NCBI GenBank assembly: GCA_002685655.1
Contig: NYXM01000018.1
Location: forward strand, 1-31,735
Direction of reading: 5' to 3'
DNA: 31,735 bases
DNA from: Planctomycetaceae bacterium
GTDB taxonomy: Bacteria; Planctomycetota; Planctomycetia; Pirellulales; Pirellulaceae
Part shown: positions 1 to 8,255 of the stretch, one piece after another
Layout of the letters: the number at the start of each line of letters is the position of its first letter
Position numbering within the stretch: the stretch's first letter is position 1
Made by a program: the position numbers and the translations under genes
Notes under the pieces: model-generated
Database searches by the model: none
The model's input: the letters and a program-made list of their open reading frames with translations, nothing else
Told to the model about the DNA's origin: nothing

Positions 1-1
1 C

Positions 2-859
2 GACGCAACTCTTCAGTTCGACGGATTCCAGGTCCTGGTCGCCGACGACCATGCGACGGTACGCGAATACTGCTGCGACTTATTACAAAGTGTTGGTTTC
101 GTATCGACGGCTGTCGCGTCGACGGAGGAAGCGATTCAGTGGTTGCGCAGTGAAGGCAAAAATGCCGGCCCCAAGAGTCTGATCGTCATCGATGCGCTGA
201 TGTCCAATGCGACCCAATTGCTGGAGGACCAACATCTCGGAGATTCGCAACTGCTGATTGCGCTCATTCCACCCGGCGATCCTGGCGTCGCGGAAACTTT
301 TCGCAAGCTAGGTGCAGCCCGCTGCTTGACCAAGCCGGTTAATCACCGCGCATTTGTTGAGGCGATCGCACAGGTCTTGGACCTCGATCGTTCCGCAGAT
401 CCCATTGACGCTTCCGATGCAGCCACCGAACCATCGCAGGGGCTCAGGATTATGGTTGCAGATGACAGCCCAATCAATCTACAGGTGGCCGCTGGTATGC
501 TGGAAATGCTGGGGCACGATGTCCGGACAGTATGCGACGGCCGACAGGCGTGCCAAGCAGCGACGGAAACGCCGTTTGACTTGATCTTCATGGACTTGGA
601 GATGCCCGGAATGGACGGATTCGAGGCGACTCGCGAACTGCGGTCCTCGTCTGACCCCAAGATCGTCGGGACCCCCATCGTAGCCATGACGGCGCACGCA
701 ATTACTGGCATAAAGGAACGCTGTCTTGCTGCCGGCATGAACGACCATGTTGCCAAACCCATCCACCCAGAAGACTTGCAGAGAGTCACGCAGCGATTGC
801 AGGACGGATCCTACTCAGGCGGCGACGACGCGCCCACTCATTCGCCTGCCTGCCTCTGA
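2..859 (+). CDS. Two-receiver-domain protein, C-terminal part (likely hybrid histidine kinase)
   Basis: The reading frame is open from the window edge, so the N-terminus is missing. Two receiver (REC) domains stand in tandem. The first, roughly residues 10-125 of the visible part, has the acidic pair in VLVADD, an aspartate in LIVIDALM and a lysine in LTKPV. The usual Thr/Ser after the fourth strand is replaced by proline (IALIPPGD). The second, from about residue 142, is complete: RIMVADDSPIN, phospho-accepting aspartate in FMDLEMPGMDG, threonine in AMTAHA and lysine in VAKP. A short tail follows, with no HPt or DNA-binding domain. Family knowledge suggests the end of a hybrid kinase with HATPase-REC-REC order, but a free-standing double receiver cannot be excluded. 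The first receiver may work poorly as a phosphoacceptor. Confidence 0.9.
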   Translation, partial: DATLQFDGFQVLVADDHATVREYCCDLLQSVGFVSTAVASTEEAIQWLRSEGKNAGPKSLIVIDALMSNATQLLEDQHLGDSQLLIALIPPGDPGVAETFRKLGAARCLTKPVNHRAFVEAIAQVLDLDRSADPIDASDAATEPSQGLRIMVADDSPINLQVAAGMLEMLGHDVRTVCDGRQACQAATETPFDLIFMDLEMPGMDGFEATRELRSSSDPKIVGTPIVAMTAHAITGIKERCLAAGMNDHVAKPIHPEDLQRVTQRLQDGSYSGGDDAPTHSPACL

Positions 860-930
860 TCTTACCGGGCGGTCCTCTGGTTTTCCCATCATTTTTCATT
901 TGACATGAAACAAGATGGTCTCATACCGGG

Positions 931-936
931 TATAAT
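931..936 (+). promoter_or_regulatory. Perfect -10 hexamer TATAAT, possible promoter for the DUF3352-like gene set
   Basis: TATAAT lies about 100 bases before the predicted GTG start of the next gene. A TTGACA occurs at 900-905, but its 25-base spacing is too long for a standard sigma-70 promoter, and no good -35 box sits at 17 bases. Only the -10 element is convincing. Confidence 0.3.
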
Positions 937-1033
937 GCGGCGTACCAAATGATTCGATATTGTCGTGACTTACGCCACGACCCCGTACCCCGGAGGCGCA
1001 GTTGGTCAGCGTCTCGCATCTCAAGGAACTCAA

Positions 1034-2806
1034 GTGGTGGAAGCACGCATTTTGCCTTTGGCCGTTCTCGTGTTGATCGTTTCCTTCCCGCTGACGACGC
1101 CAGCTGCGGAACCTCAAACTGCTGCAGACTACTTTCCTGAAACGGTCGTCGTGTTTGCCGAGTTGCCGGATCCTGCGGGGCTGCTAGACCTTGCTCTGGA
1201 TCATCCCGTACGTCACAAACTGGAATCACTCGATGCAGTTCGGGATGCCTACGGGACGCCACAGTTCCTTCAGTTCAAGGCGGTTGTTGCGGCCGTTGAG
1301 GCCCAACTCGGGCAGACTTGGGTCAAACTGATTAAGTCAGCCACTGCGGGAGGCATCGCGGTGGCAATCGATGCTCCTACCCAAGGGGCTGCGGTGGTGC
1401 TCACGGCCAAGGATGAACAGACACCGCAAGAACTACTCGAATCGTTCGCTCGCATGGCCAGCGCGGATGCCTCAGCAAACAACAATCCCAACCAGATCGA
1501 AACCGGGGAGTACCGTGGCTTGACCGTTTATCGAGTCGACCAGTCGCGAGCGATCGTGTTGGGCAAGTCGATGCTGGTGACGAACAAAGCGGAACTCGGA
1601 CAACGCATCGTCGACATGTATGTCGACAAGGCCGGCAAGACGCTGTCGCAGAGCAAGTTGTTCAAGCAAGCCCAAAAACTGGCACCCACTGACGCCACAG
1701 TATGGGGCTATGTCGACATCGCGGCGATTCGTCAAAGCGGTCTCGCCAAGGAACTGTTTACGGGTCGCTCGGACAATCCAGTTCTCGAGTTTCTGGTTGG
1801 CGGTATTCTTGCCAATCTCAAAGAAACGACACTGGCAACATTTGCTATGTCATTGACGGAGGAAAGACTAAGCGTCGATGTGGCGGCGCCGCATGACCCG
1901 GCCTGGATCAGTGAAGAACGTGACTACTTTTTTGGGCCAGCAGGTAAGGGATCGGCACCTCCACTACTCCACGTTGATGGCGAATTATTGAGTCTTGCTA
2001 CCTACCGTGACGTTTCGCAGATGTGGCTCCGTGCCGGCGATCTTTTTGACGAAGACGTCAACGACGGATTGGCCCAGGCAGAAAGCAACTTGACGACGTT
2101 TTTTTCCGGTAAGGACTTTGGCGAGGATATTCTCGGTGCTGTGAGCCCTCAGATTCAGCTGATTGTGTCGCGACAGGAATTCGCTGAAGATGCGCCCAAA
2201 CCTGCGATCAAGCTACCGTCGTTCGCCTTGGCACTCCGGCTGAAAGACGCCGAGACCATGCGGCCCGAACTCCGCCGCACGTTTCAAAATCTGATCGGTT
2301 TCTTGAACGTGATTGGCGCCATGAACGGGCAACCACAGCTCGACTTGGACATGGACAAGGAAGGCGACAAGCAACTTATCGCGGCCGCCTACCTCCCAGA
2401 AAAGGACGCCGATACGGCGCGTTTACCGATCAATTTCAATTTCTCACCGTCCATTGGATTCGTGCAAGATCGCGTTGTCGTTTCCAGCACGAAATCGCTG
2501 GCTAGTGATCTGCTAAACCTGATTGACGGAGACACGTCGAAGGCCACGCCGCCGACAAACACCGATGTCCGCGCCGATTTGGCAGGCGTGAGTCAGATTC
2601 TCGAGGACAATCGCGGACAGTTGGTCGCGCAGAACATGCTCTCCGAAGGGCACACCAAGGAAGAAGCCGAGGTGGAAATCGACACTCTTCTGGACATTTT
2701 GAAGACCACGCAAACTGCGTCGCTAAGGCTCACAAACCAAGACGGCGAATTGCGCCTGGCACTCGAACTGACGTTTGCACCACACGATTCATCGGCATCG
2801 CAATGA
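1034..2806 (+). CDS. Secreted hypothetical protein, DUF3352-like
   Basis: The function is unknown. The chosen GTG start at 1034 gives 590 residues and has AAGGA at 1023-1027, six bases upstream. A start at 965 would put about 23 residues before the signal peptide. The N-terminus has a hydrophobic stretch (LPLAVLVLIVSFPL) ending in an alanine-rich cleavage region near TPAA, so the protein is predicted to be exported. The mature protein begins with the pattern DYFPETVVVFAELPDP, which resembles DUF3352-type planctomycete proteins. The rest is soluble mixed alpha/beta sequence without transmembrane segments or recognisable catalytic motifs. Its stop overlaps the DUF1800 start by four bases (ATGA), so the two are probably translationally coupled. 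The family assignment is tentative; the reading frame itself is secure. Confidence 0.85.
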   Translation: MVEARILPLAVLVLIVSFPLTTPAAEPQTAADYFPETVVVFAELPDPAGLLDLALDHPVRHKLESLDAVRDAYGTPQFLQFKAVVAAVEAQLGQTWVKLIKSATAGGIAVAIDAPTQGAAVVLTAKDEQTPQELLESFARMASADASANNNPNQIETGEYRGLTVYRVDQSRAIVLGKSMLVTNKAELGQRIVDMYVDKAGKTLSQSKLFKQAQKLAPTDATVWGYVDIAAIRQSGLAKELFTGRSDNPVLEFLVGGILANLKETTLATFAMSLTEERLSVDVAAPHDPAWISEERDYFFGPAGKGSAPPLLHVDGELLSLATYRDVSQMWLRAGDLFDEDVNDGLAQAESNLTTFFSGKDFGEDILGAVSPQIQLIVSRQEFAEDAPKPAIKLPSFALALRLKDAETMRPELRRTFQNLIGFLNVIGAMNGQPQLDLDMDKEGDKQLIAAAYLPEKDADTARLPINFNFSPSIGFVQDRVVVSSTKSLASDLLNLIDGDTSKATPPTNTDVRADLAGVSQILEDNRGQLVAQNMLSEGHTKEEAEVEIDTLLDILKTTQTASLRLTNQDGELRLALELTFAPHDSSASQ

Positions 2807-4158
2807 ACAACCTGAAATCGCTCGACCCAAAGTGGGCCTGGTCACCTTTTCGGCCCACCGCCGATCGCCCCTGGGACCAACCGATGGCGGCGCATCTTTT
2901 CCGACGTGCCGGATTTGGAGCTTCACTAGGGCAGCTGAAGACGGCGGTCGAGCAGGATCCTTTGGAAGTCGTGGCGGAAATGCTGAATCCAGTCGATCTT
3001 CAGCAAACAACGCAGGCAGAGTTTGCGGAGGCCGTGCTGGCAGGTGGCGACCCCAAAAAACTGGGGGCCTGGTGGGTCTATGTCATGCTGCAAACGCCCA
3101 CGCCGTTGCTTGAAAAGATGACTCTTTTTTGGCACGGCCACTTTGCAACCAGTGCTGACAAAGTCACCGACGCACGAGCGATGTACGCCCAGAATGCGTT
3201 GTTGCGTGCCCACGCGATCGGTGATTTTCGACCGTTGGTCCATGGCATCTCACGTGATCCAGCGATGTTGATCTACTTGGATTCGTCGACCAATCGAAAA
3301 GCGCATCCCAACGAGAATTTCGCACGTGAACTGATGGAGCTATTTTGTCTGGGCGAGGGACATTACAGTGAGCGTGATGTCAAGGAGTTAGCGCGGTGCT
3401 TTACCGGTTGGGAACTCCGCCGTGAGAGATTTCGTTTTAATCGCTATCAACATGACACGGGCGAAAAGACGGTCCTGGGAAAGACGGGGCGTTTCCAGGA
3501 GGGTGAAGTCATCGACCACATCTTGGACCAACGGGCCGCGCCAGAGTTCATCGCGCGAAAGCTGATCGCTTATTTCATTGCCGATGAGCCCGAGCCCAGT
3601 GAGCAGTTGGTGGCCCCGATCGCGAGTAGGTTGCGAGAATCATCATGGAACATCGGCGATGCAGTTCAACACATACTGCAAAGCAACTTATTTTTCTCAC
3701 CCCACGCATTTGCTCGCAAAGTTCGCTCGCCTGTCGACCTGACGATTGGCCTTTTGCGGTCCCTCGAGGGGTCGACCAACGCCACGCAACTTGCTGGCAG
3801 CCTTCAGGAATTGGGACAGGGGCTGTTCTTCCCACCGAACGTCAAGGGCTGGGATGGCGGCCGCACGTGGATTAATTCGTCGACACTGCTGGGACGCGCC
3901 AACGTGATTGGGCGTCTGGTGAGTGACCCCAAAACGCGTTTCGGCGGTGGCGACTTAGAGACCTATTTTGGGCAACTCGAGGCCGAGTCCAACGAACAGA
4001 TTGTCGATATCCTGCTCAGCCTAACGGTGGCCGTCCCTGTGCCCGATGCGGTCAAACGCAAGCTGGTTGAAGTTATCAGTCGCCCAGGTATGCGTAACGC
4101 GCGAATTGCCGATGCGATCCACGCGTTGGGTACGTTGCCCGAATTCCAAATCGCTTGA
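2803..4158 (+). CDS. DUF1800 family protein
   Basis: The 451-residue product starts at an ATG overlapping the upstream stop. Family hallmarks are HLFRRAGFGA near residue 35, the segment MTLFWHGHFATS near residue 110, NENFARELMELFCLGEG near residue 170 and FTGWELRRERF shortly after. The C-terminal part has FFPPNVKGWDGGRTWINSST, also characteristic. No signal peptide is visible. In planctomycetes DUF1800 genes regularly sit directly before a DUF1501 gene, as here. The biochemical role of the pair is not established; a link to export or surface assembly has been proposed from their distribution. Assignment to the family is strong. Confidence 0.95.
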   Translation: MNNLKSLDPKWAWSPFRPTADRPWDQPMAAHLFRRAGFGASLGQLKTAVEQDPLEVVAEMLNPVDLQQTTQAEFAEAVLAGGDPKKLGAWWVYVMLQTPTPLLEKMTLFWHGHFATSADKVTDARAMYAQNALLRAHAIGDFRPLVHGISRDPAMLIYLDSSTNRKAHPNENFARELMELFCLGEGHYSERDVKELARCFTGWELRRERFRFNRYQHDTGEKTVLGKTGRFQEGEVIDHILDQRAAPEFIARKLIAYFIADEPEPSEQLVAPIASRLRESSWNIGDAVQHILQSNLFFSPHAFARKVRSPVDLTIGLLRSLEGSTNATQLAGSLQELGQGLFFPPNVKGWDGGRTWINSSTLLGRANVIGRLVSDPKTRFGGGDLETYFGQLEAESNEQIVDILLSLTVAVPVPDAVKRKLVEVISRPGMRNARIADAIHALGTLPEFQIA

Positions 4159-4202
4159 CCCTATGTTCTAATTGCCCGTCCCCACACAAACGGCTCAAAT
4201 CC

Positions 4203-5441
4203 ATGAACAGAACTTCCACGCGACGCAGCTTTCTCCAGTCCGCGTTGGGCTCATCAGCGGTCATTTCTTTGGGGGCGACGGCCCCCGCCGTTTTCCAGCA
4301 GGCTATGGCGGCCGACAACAAGGCGAAAGAGACCGTTCTTGTGGTCGTGCAACTGAGCGGTGGAAATGATGGGCTCAACACGGTGATTCCTTTCGACGAC
4401 CCGGTGTACCAAAAAGACCGCCCAAAGCTGGCAATTCCATCGACTGATGTTCTCTCTCTCGAGGATGGCCTGGGCTTTCACCCATCGGCACGCGGTCTTG
4501 CGAATCTGTTGGAAGACGATCAATTGGCGATCGTCCAAGGGATCGGCTACCCCAACCCAAATCATTCGCATTTTGAATCAATGGACATCTGGCACACCTG
4601 CCAGCGAAAACGCAAAGGCAATCCTCGCACCACAGGTTGGCTGGGCCGTTATCTCGACGGTGTGTCGTCAGCAACGGGTGGCGACCCTTCAGCGATTCAT
4701 CTGGGTGCGAAGAAGCAGCCTTTGGCATTGGCCGCCGACACGACTCGCGTCCCATCGATCCGTTCGCTGGAGCGATTCCGCTTGCAAGACAGTGGCGATG
4801 GTGACGTACGCAGCGTGGCCAGCAATTTGGTCCAAGTGGAAAGAGACAAGGAAGATCCGTTGTTGAGCTTCATCCAGACCAGCACGACGGCGGCACTGGA
4901 CGCCAGCCAGCGTGTCGAGGAGGCGCGGCGGGACTACCAGACACCTGTCGAATATCCGGATCATGATCTGGCGACGAAACTCCGCACGGTCGCTCAGCTG
5001 ATTGATGCCGGCCTCAAAACACGCGTTTATTACTTGCAGTTGGACGGCTTCGACACGCACTCTCAACAAGCGGCGGCCCATGCGGTGCTGCTAGGTCGAT
5101 TGGGTGGGGCCGTCGAGGCGTTTATCAAAGACGTGGGCCATCATGGGCATGGCGAGCGAGTTCTCGTCATGGCGTTCAGTGAATTTGGGCGGCGGGTCAA
5201 GGAGAACGCCAGCGAAGGGACCGACCACGGTGCGGCAGCGCCTTTGTTTCTCGCTGGCAGCAAAGTCCGCGCCGGACTGCACGGTCAGCCTGCCAGCTTG
5301 ACTGATCTGCAGGACGGCGACGTGAAGTTTCACACGGATTTTCGTCGAGTTTACGCGACGGTGCTGGAAAACTGGTTGGGAGTTCCCAGCCAAGCGTTGC
5401 TGGGCGCCGAACACAAACCACTCGAAATCCTCTCGGTCTAA
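4203..5441 (+). CDS. Tat-exported DUF1501 family protein
   Basis: The ATG at 4203 is preferred over an upstream TTG at 4155 because it puts a twin-arginine signal at the very N-terminus: TRRSFLQ followed by a hydrophobic run and cleavage near QAMA. The product is 412 residues. Downstream, VVVQLSGGNDGLNTVIPF, NHSHFESMDIWHT, YYLQLDGFDTHSQQ, FSEFGRRVKENASEGTDHG and VYATVLENWLGV are family-typical. The first and fourth carry residues resembling the metal-binding set of the alkaline phosphatase/sulfatase superfamily, to which DUF1501 is distantly related. The gene follows DUF1800 by 44 bases and is probably co-transcribed with it. The substrate is unknown. Confidence 0.95.
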   Translation: MNRTSTRRSFLQSALGSSAVISLGATAPAVFQQAMAADNKAKETVLVVVQLSGGNDGLNTVIPFDDPVYQKDRPKLAIPSTDVLSLEDGLGFHPSARGLANLLEDDQLAIVQGIGYPNPNHSHFESMDIWHTCQRKRKGNPRTTGWLGRYLDGVSSATGGDPSAIHLGAKKQPLALAADTTRVPSIRSLERFRLQDSGDGDVRSVASNLVQVERDKEDPLLSFIQTSTTAALDASQRVEEARRDYQTPVEYPDHDLATKLRTVAQLIDAGLKTRVYYLQLDGFDTHSQQAAAHAVLLGRLGGAVEAFIKDVGHHGHGERVLVMAFSEFGRRVKENASEGTDHGAAAPLFLAGSKVRAGLHGQPASLTDLQDGDVKFHTDFRRVYATVLENWLGVPSQALLGAEHKPLEILSV

Positions 5442-5691
5442 GAATAGTTGATGCAGATCGTCGTTTCGCTCCATGCCCAAGAGACCGTCCGTTGAGTATT
5501 CGCTGCGGAGCTGCGCGGCGACTGAAAACGGGATTTCAGCCTAGAACCGCCGTAAAATCAATTCTCTGGCTGCTCGACAGCGCGGCGATGCTATCACGGC
5601 ACTGAGAGTTCGGATTGACCTGATTCGCCGATCGTGGCACGTTATGTGTCGCTACACGCCCGGTAACGTGCCTTCCAGGGAGGGAATCGCC

Positions 5692-6840
5692 ATGCACGCA
5701 CTTTCGTCGCACATCGTCTGCTTGCTTGTCGCTCAGTTTGGCCCCGACAGTGGTTTCCCCGCGGATCCGCCACCGGTCACACCGCCGGTAGTGCGCTCCG
5801 TGGTGCCCGCCGCCACAGTTGACCTTTTGAATCAACAGCCGCTAAGGACTCCGGAACGCACCGCGCCACCAGTGGGAAATACGGTCATCCTTGCGTCAAC
5901 TGTACCGGTTCACTCACAGAAGTCGCTGGCACGGGCCGAAGCTCTTGTTGAGCAGTTCGTGGGCTGGGATCCTGATGCGATCGAGGGCGAGTCATTCACG
6001 TTGTTGGCTTGTGTTCAGCAAGCTGCCACCACAGGTCAGCAATCGGCCACGATCAGAGCTTACTGGCAGCTTTGCTCCGCCATCGGTCGATATTCGCAGG
6101 CGGAACAGGAATTGGTTACATTGGCCGGAATCTCCCCGCAGTTGGAATTCGAACAGCTGCAAATTCGGGCCGCACAACGATCCGCGGCAGCACACCGAGC
6201 CCAAACCCGCGTCGAACTCTTGACAGCCCAAGAGAAACTCGGCGAGGTCGCGGAGTTGCCAGACGAGACGCTCCCCCTACCTGCCGACAGGCCATTTGTA
6301 GGCAAATACCAAACGCGTTTGACCACGATGTATGCGCGTCGCGCCATACCACGGCGGCTGCGCAGAATCGACCGTGCCCTGCCCCACCAACTGAAATTGA
6401 TCGAACAGAGGGCCGATGCCGTGGATGCCAACTCCCGACTGTTAAGCGACCTTGCCGCACTCTACCAGCGCGGCCAAGTCCCCCTTTCGGTGTTGCTTCA
6501 CACATGCCGGGAATTGGTGGATCAGCAATACGCGTTTCTTAACGCGGTGGTCAACTACAACCACCAGATCGCCACGTACTCGCAGGCCGTCGTCGGAGTC
6601 ACGTTGCCGTCAGAGTCTCTGGTTTCGACGCTGATTCGGCAGAGTTCCGCCGCCACTGCACGGATCATTCGCGACGAGAATGTGCGACCCGCTGCGGCCG
6701 AGCAGATCGAGCCAAGCAGCGTTCGTCCTGCCTTCGAACCGAGAACGTCGCAACCGGCCTTTGAGCTTCGTACGCCGAAGGCAAACGGCGGAACAGCATT
6801 CGACCCAAACTCAGCATTTCCAATCAATGACTCGCCGTAG
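5692..6840 (+). CDS. Exported helical protein, TolC-like
   Basis: The ATG at 5692 has a strong purine-rich ribosome binding site (AGGGAGGGAA from about 5678), giving 382 residues. The N-terminus is short and moderately hydrophobic (SSHIVCLLVAQ) and could be a signal peptide. A proline-rich segment follows. Most of the remainder is predicted as long helices rich in Ala, Gln, Leu and Arg. Around residues 280-300 the stretch NAVVNYNHQIATYSQAVVG resembles the final helix of TolC-type outer-membrane efflux proteins, and the paired helical halves also fit that fold. At this length it is shorter than a typical TolC protomer. No efflux pump genes are adjacent. The call rests on one motif and helix content, so the family assignment is tentative. 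Confidence 0.7.
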   Translation: MHALSSHIVCLLVAQFGPDSGFPADPPPVTPPVVRSVVPAATVDLLNQQPLRTPERTAPPVGNTVILASTVPVHSQKSLARAEALVEQFVGWDPDAIEGESFTLLACVQQAATTGQQSATIRAYWQLCSAIGRYSQAEQELVTLAGISPQLEFEQLQIRAAQRSAAAHRAQTRVELLTAQEKLGEVAELPDETLPLPADRPFVGKYQTRLTTMYARRAIPRRLRRIDRALPHQLKLIEQRADAVDANSRLLSDLAALYQRGQVPLSVLLHTCRELVDQQYAFLNAVVNYNHQIATYSQAVVGVTLPSESLVSTLIRQSSAATARIIRDENVRPAAAEQIEPSSVRPAFEPRTSQPAFELRTPKANGGTAFDPNSAFPINDSP

Positions 6841-6959
6841 CAGATCCTCAAAATGAGTCGAGGCAGTTTTTGCGAGCGAGCGAGCGACAATGGCCTCAGT
6901 TCGACCGTGCAGGAATCGAGATCCTCTAGGGCGACCAGCGGAATCTGGTCTGCCAGTCG

Positions 6960-7019
6960 TAGGATGGGGCACTCTTCCCCGTCAGTCCTGCTGCGACGGG
7001 CAAAAGTGCCCGTCCTACA
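6960..7019. repeat. Palindromic repeat, 24-25 base arms, REP-like
   Basis: The left arm is 6960-6984 and the right arm 6996-7019, separated by 11 bases. The right arm read in reverse complement begins GTAGGACGGGCAC, nearly the same as the left arm GTAGGATGGGGCAC. The arms differ at only a few positions. It lies about 60 bases before the dihydrouridine synthase start, in a non-coding stretch. It has no T-tract, so it is not a standard terminator. The form resembles short dispersed palindromic elements of bacterial genomes. No second copy was seen in this window. Confidence 0.7.
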
Positions 7020-7079
7020 GGTGAGTTTCCATCTGCCCGTCGCCTTGGCGCAACACGGAACCTGGATGAAGATGCAGTG

Positions 7080-8123
7080 ATGACTGTTGCCAGACCAGAA
7101 ACTCCAGTTGCCGTGCCTAACGTGGTGCCATTGAAGATCGGTCCGGTGGTCATTGACCCGCCAATTCTGCAAGCGCCGATGGCCGGGTTTACCAACTATG
7201 CGTTTCGCCAAATCGTTCGAGCGTATGGCGGCGTGGGCCTGCAGGCAACCGAAATGGTCAACGCTCGCGGTTTTGTCTGGATGGACGACAATGTCGCCGA
7301 ACATCCGGATCGACTGTGGGGCGTGCGCGATGAGCCGCGCCCCCTGGCCGTCCAGATTTGGGACAACGACCCAGAAACGCTGGCCCAAGTGGGCGCGCGG
7401 CTCGCCCATGACTACCAAGTCAGCGTGGTCGACATTAACTTTGGCTGCCCCGTTAGGCAGGTCACCCAAAAGGCTGGGAGTGGTTCGTATCTGCTACGCG
7501 AGCCAGACCGCATGGGGACGATCATCGAGCGTGTCGTCGAGGCGTGTCGACCGACGCCGGTCACCGCCAAGATTCGCTTGGGTCGCACTCGTGATCAGAT
7601 CAATGCTGTCGAAATCTCGCAAGTCGTCGAAGGGGCAGGGGCCGCAGCGCTCACAGTACACGGCCGAACGGCGGCGGACTTCTTTCGAGGAAATGCCGAC
7701 TGGGATCGCATTGCCGAGATCAAGTCGCATCTCAAACGTCTTCCGCTGATCGGCAACGGTGATTTGGATTCGGCCGAGAGAGTCGTCGCCGCGTTTGCCC
7801 GGTACAATGTTGACGGTGTCATGATTGCACGCGCATCGCTTGGCCGTCCGTGGCTGTTTATGCAGGCCGCCGCCGCGCTAGAAGGCAAAGCTGTACCGCC
7901 AGACCCCACACCCATCGAGCAACGCGATTGCATGTTGCGCCATTTCGCCCTGGTTGTGGAACGATTCGGCGTCGAAAAAGGAACACTGCTGATGCGAAAA
8001 TACGCCTGCTGCTACGCCCAAGGACGTCACGGGGCCAAGCACTTTCGGGCGCACGTCGGTCGCGTAAACAGTCCTGACGAATTCTATCGCGTGGTCGAAC
8101 AGTACTTTCCGATGGACGAGTAG
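7080..8123 (+). CDS. dusB: tRNA-dihydrouridine synthase
   Basis: This flavoprotein reduces uridine to dihydrouridine in tRNA using FMN and NADPH. The 347-residue product shows the TIM-barrel landmarks of the family: LQAPMAGFTNYAFR at the start, INFGCPVRQVTQKAGSGSYL with the invariant cysteine at residue 123, KIRLG, TVHGRTAADFFRGNADW, the FMN phosphate-binding IGNGDLDS and VMIARASLGRPW. ATG at 7080 is used; GTG at 7077 directly before it is an alternative. The closest subgroup by eye is DusB/NifR3. The gene points towards the symporter on the other strand, and no clear terminator separates them. Confidence 0.95.
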   Translation: MTVARPETPVAVPNVVPLKIGPVVIDPPILQAPMAGFTNYAFRQIVRAYGGVGLQATEMVNARGFVWMDDNVAEHPDRLWGVRDEPRPLAVQIWDNDPETLAQVGARLAHDYQVSVVDINFGCPVRQVTQKAGSGSYLLREPDRMGTIIERVVEACRPTPVTAKIRLGRTRDQINAVEISQVVEGAGAAALTVHGRTAADFFRGNADWDRIAEIKSHLKRLPLIGNGDLDSAERVVAAFARYNVDGVMIARASLGRPWLFMQAAAALEGKAVPPDPTPIEQRDCMLRHFALVVERFGVEKGTLLMRKYACCYAQGRHGAKHFRAHVGRVNSPDEFYRVVEQYFPMDE

Positions 8124-8255
8124 ATAACTTGGCAGAGAAATGTGGAATAGTAGGCCGAGAACAACCGAAGCGCAGGTCCGGAAAACATCATCGCGTCTAC
8201 TTCCCGACGGCACCATCTCAGCATTCACATCATCGGCCTCAGCACCAACAGCCGA

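Noticed and set aside
900..936. TTGACA and TATAAT as a complete promoter
   Set aside because: The 25-base spacing is far from the normal 16-18, so only the -10 hexamer was kept, at low confidence.
4447..4866. Plus-strand ORF of 139 codons inside the DUF1501 gene
   Set aside because: It is an out-of-frame shadow of a well supported gene, rich in Arg, Ser and Trp, with no ribosome binding site.
6853..7080. Small ORF of 75 codons between the TolC-like gene and dusB
   Set aside because: It reads through both arms of the palindromic repeat, has no ribosome binding site and an unconvincing Ser/Arg-rich composition.
6555..7469. Long minus-strand ORF of 304 codons
   Set aside because: It runs opposite the end of the TolC-like gene, the palindromic repeat and the start of dusB. 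It shows no recognisable motif, and its composition is that of an antisense shadow.
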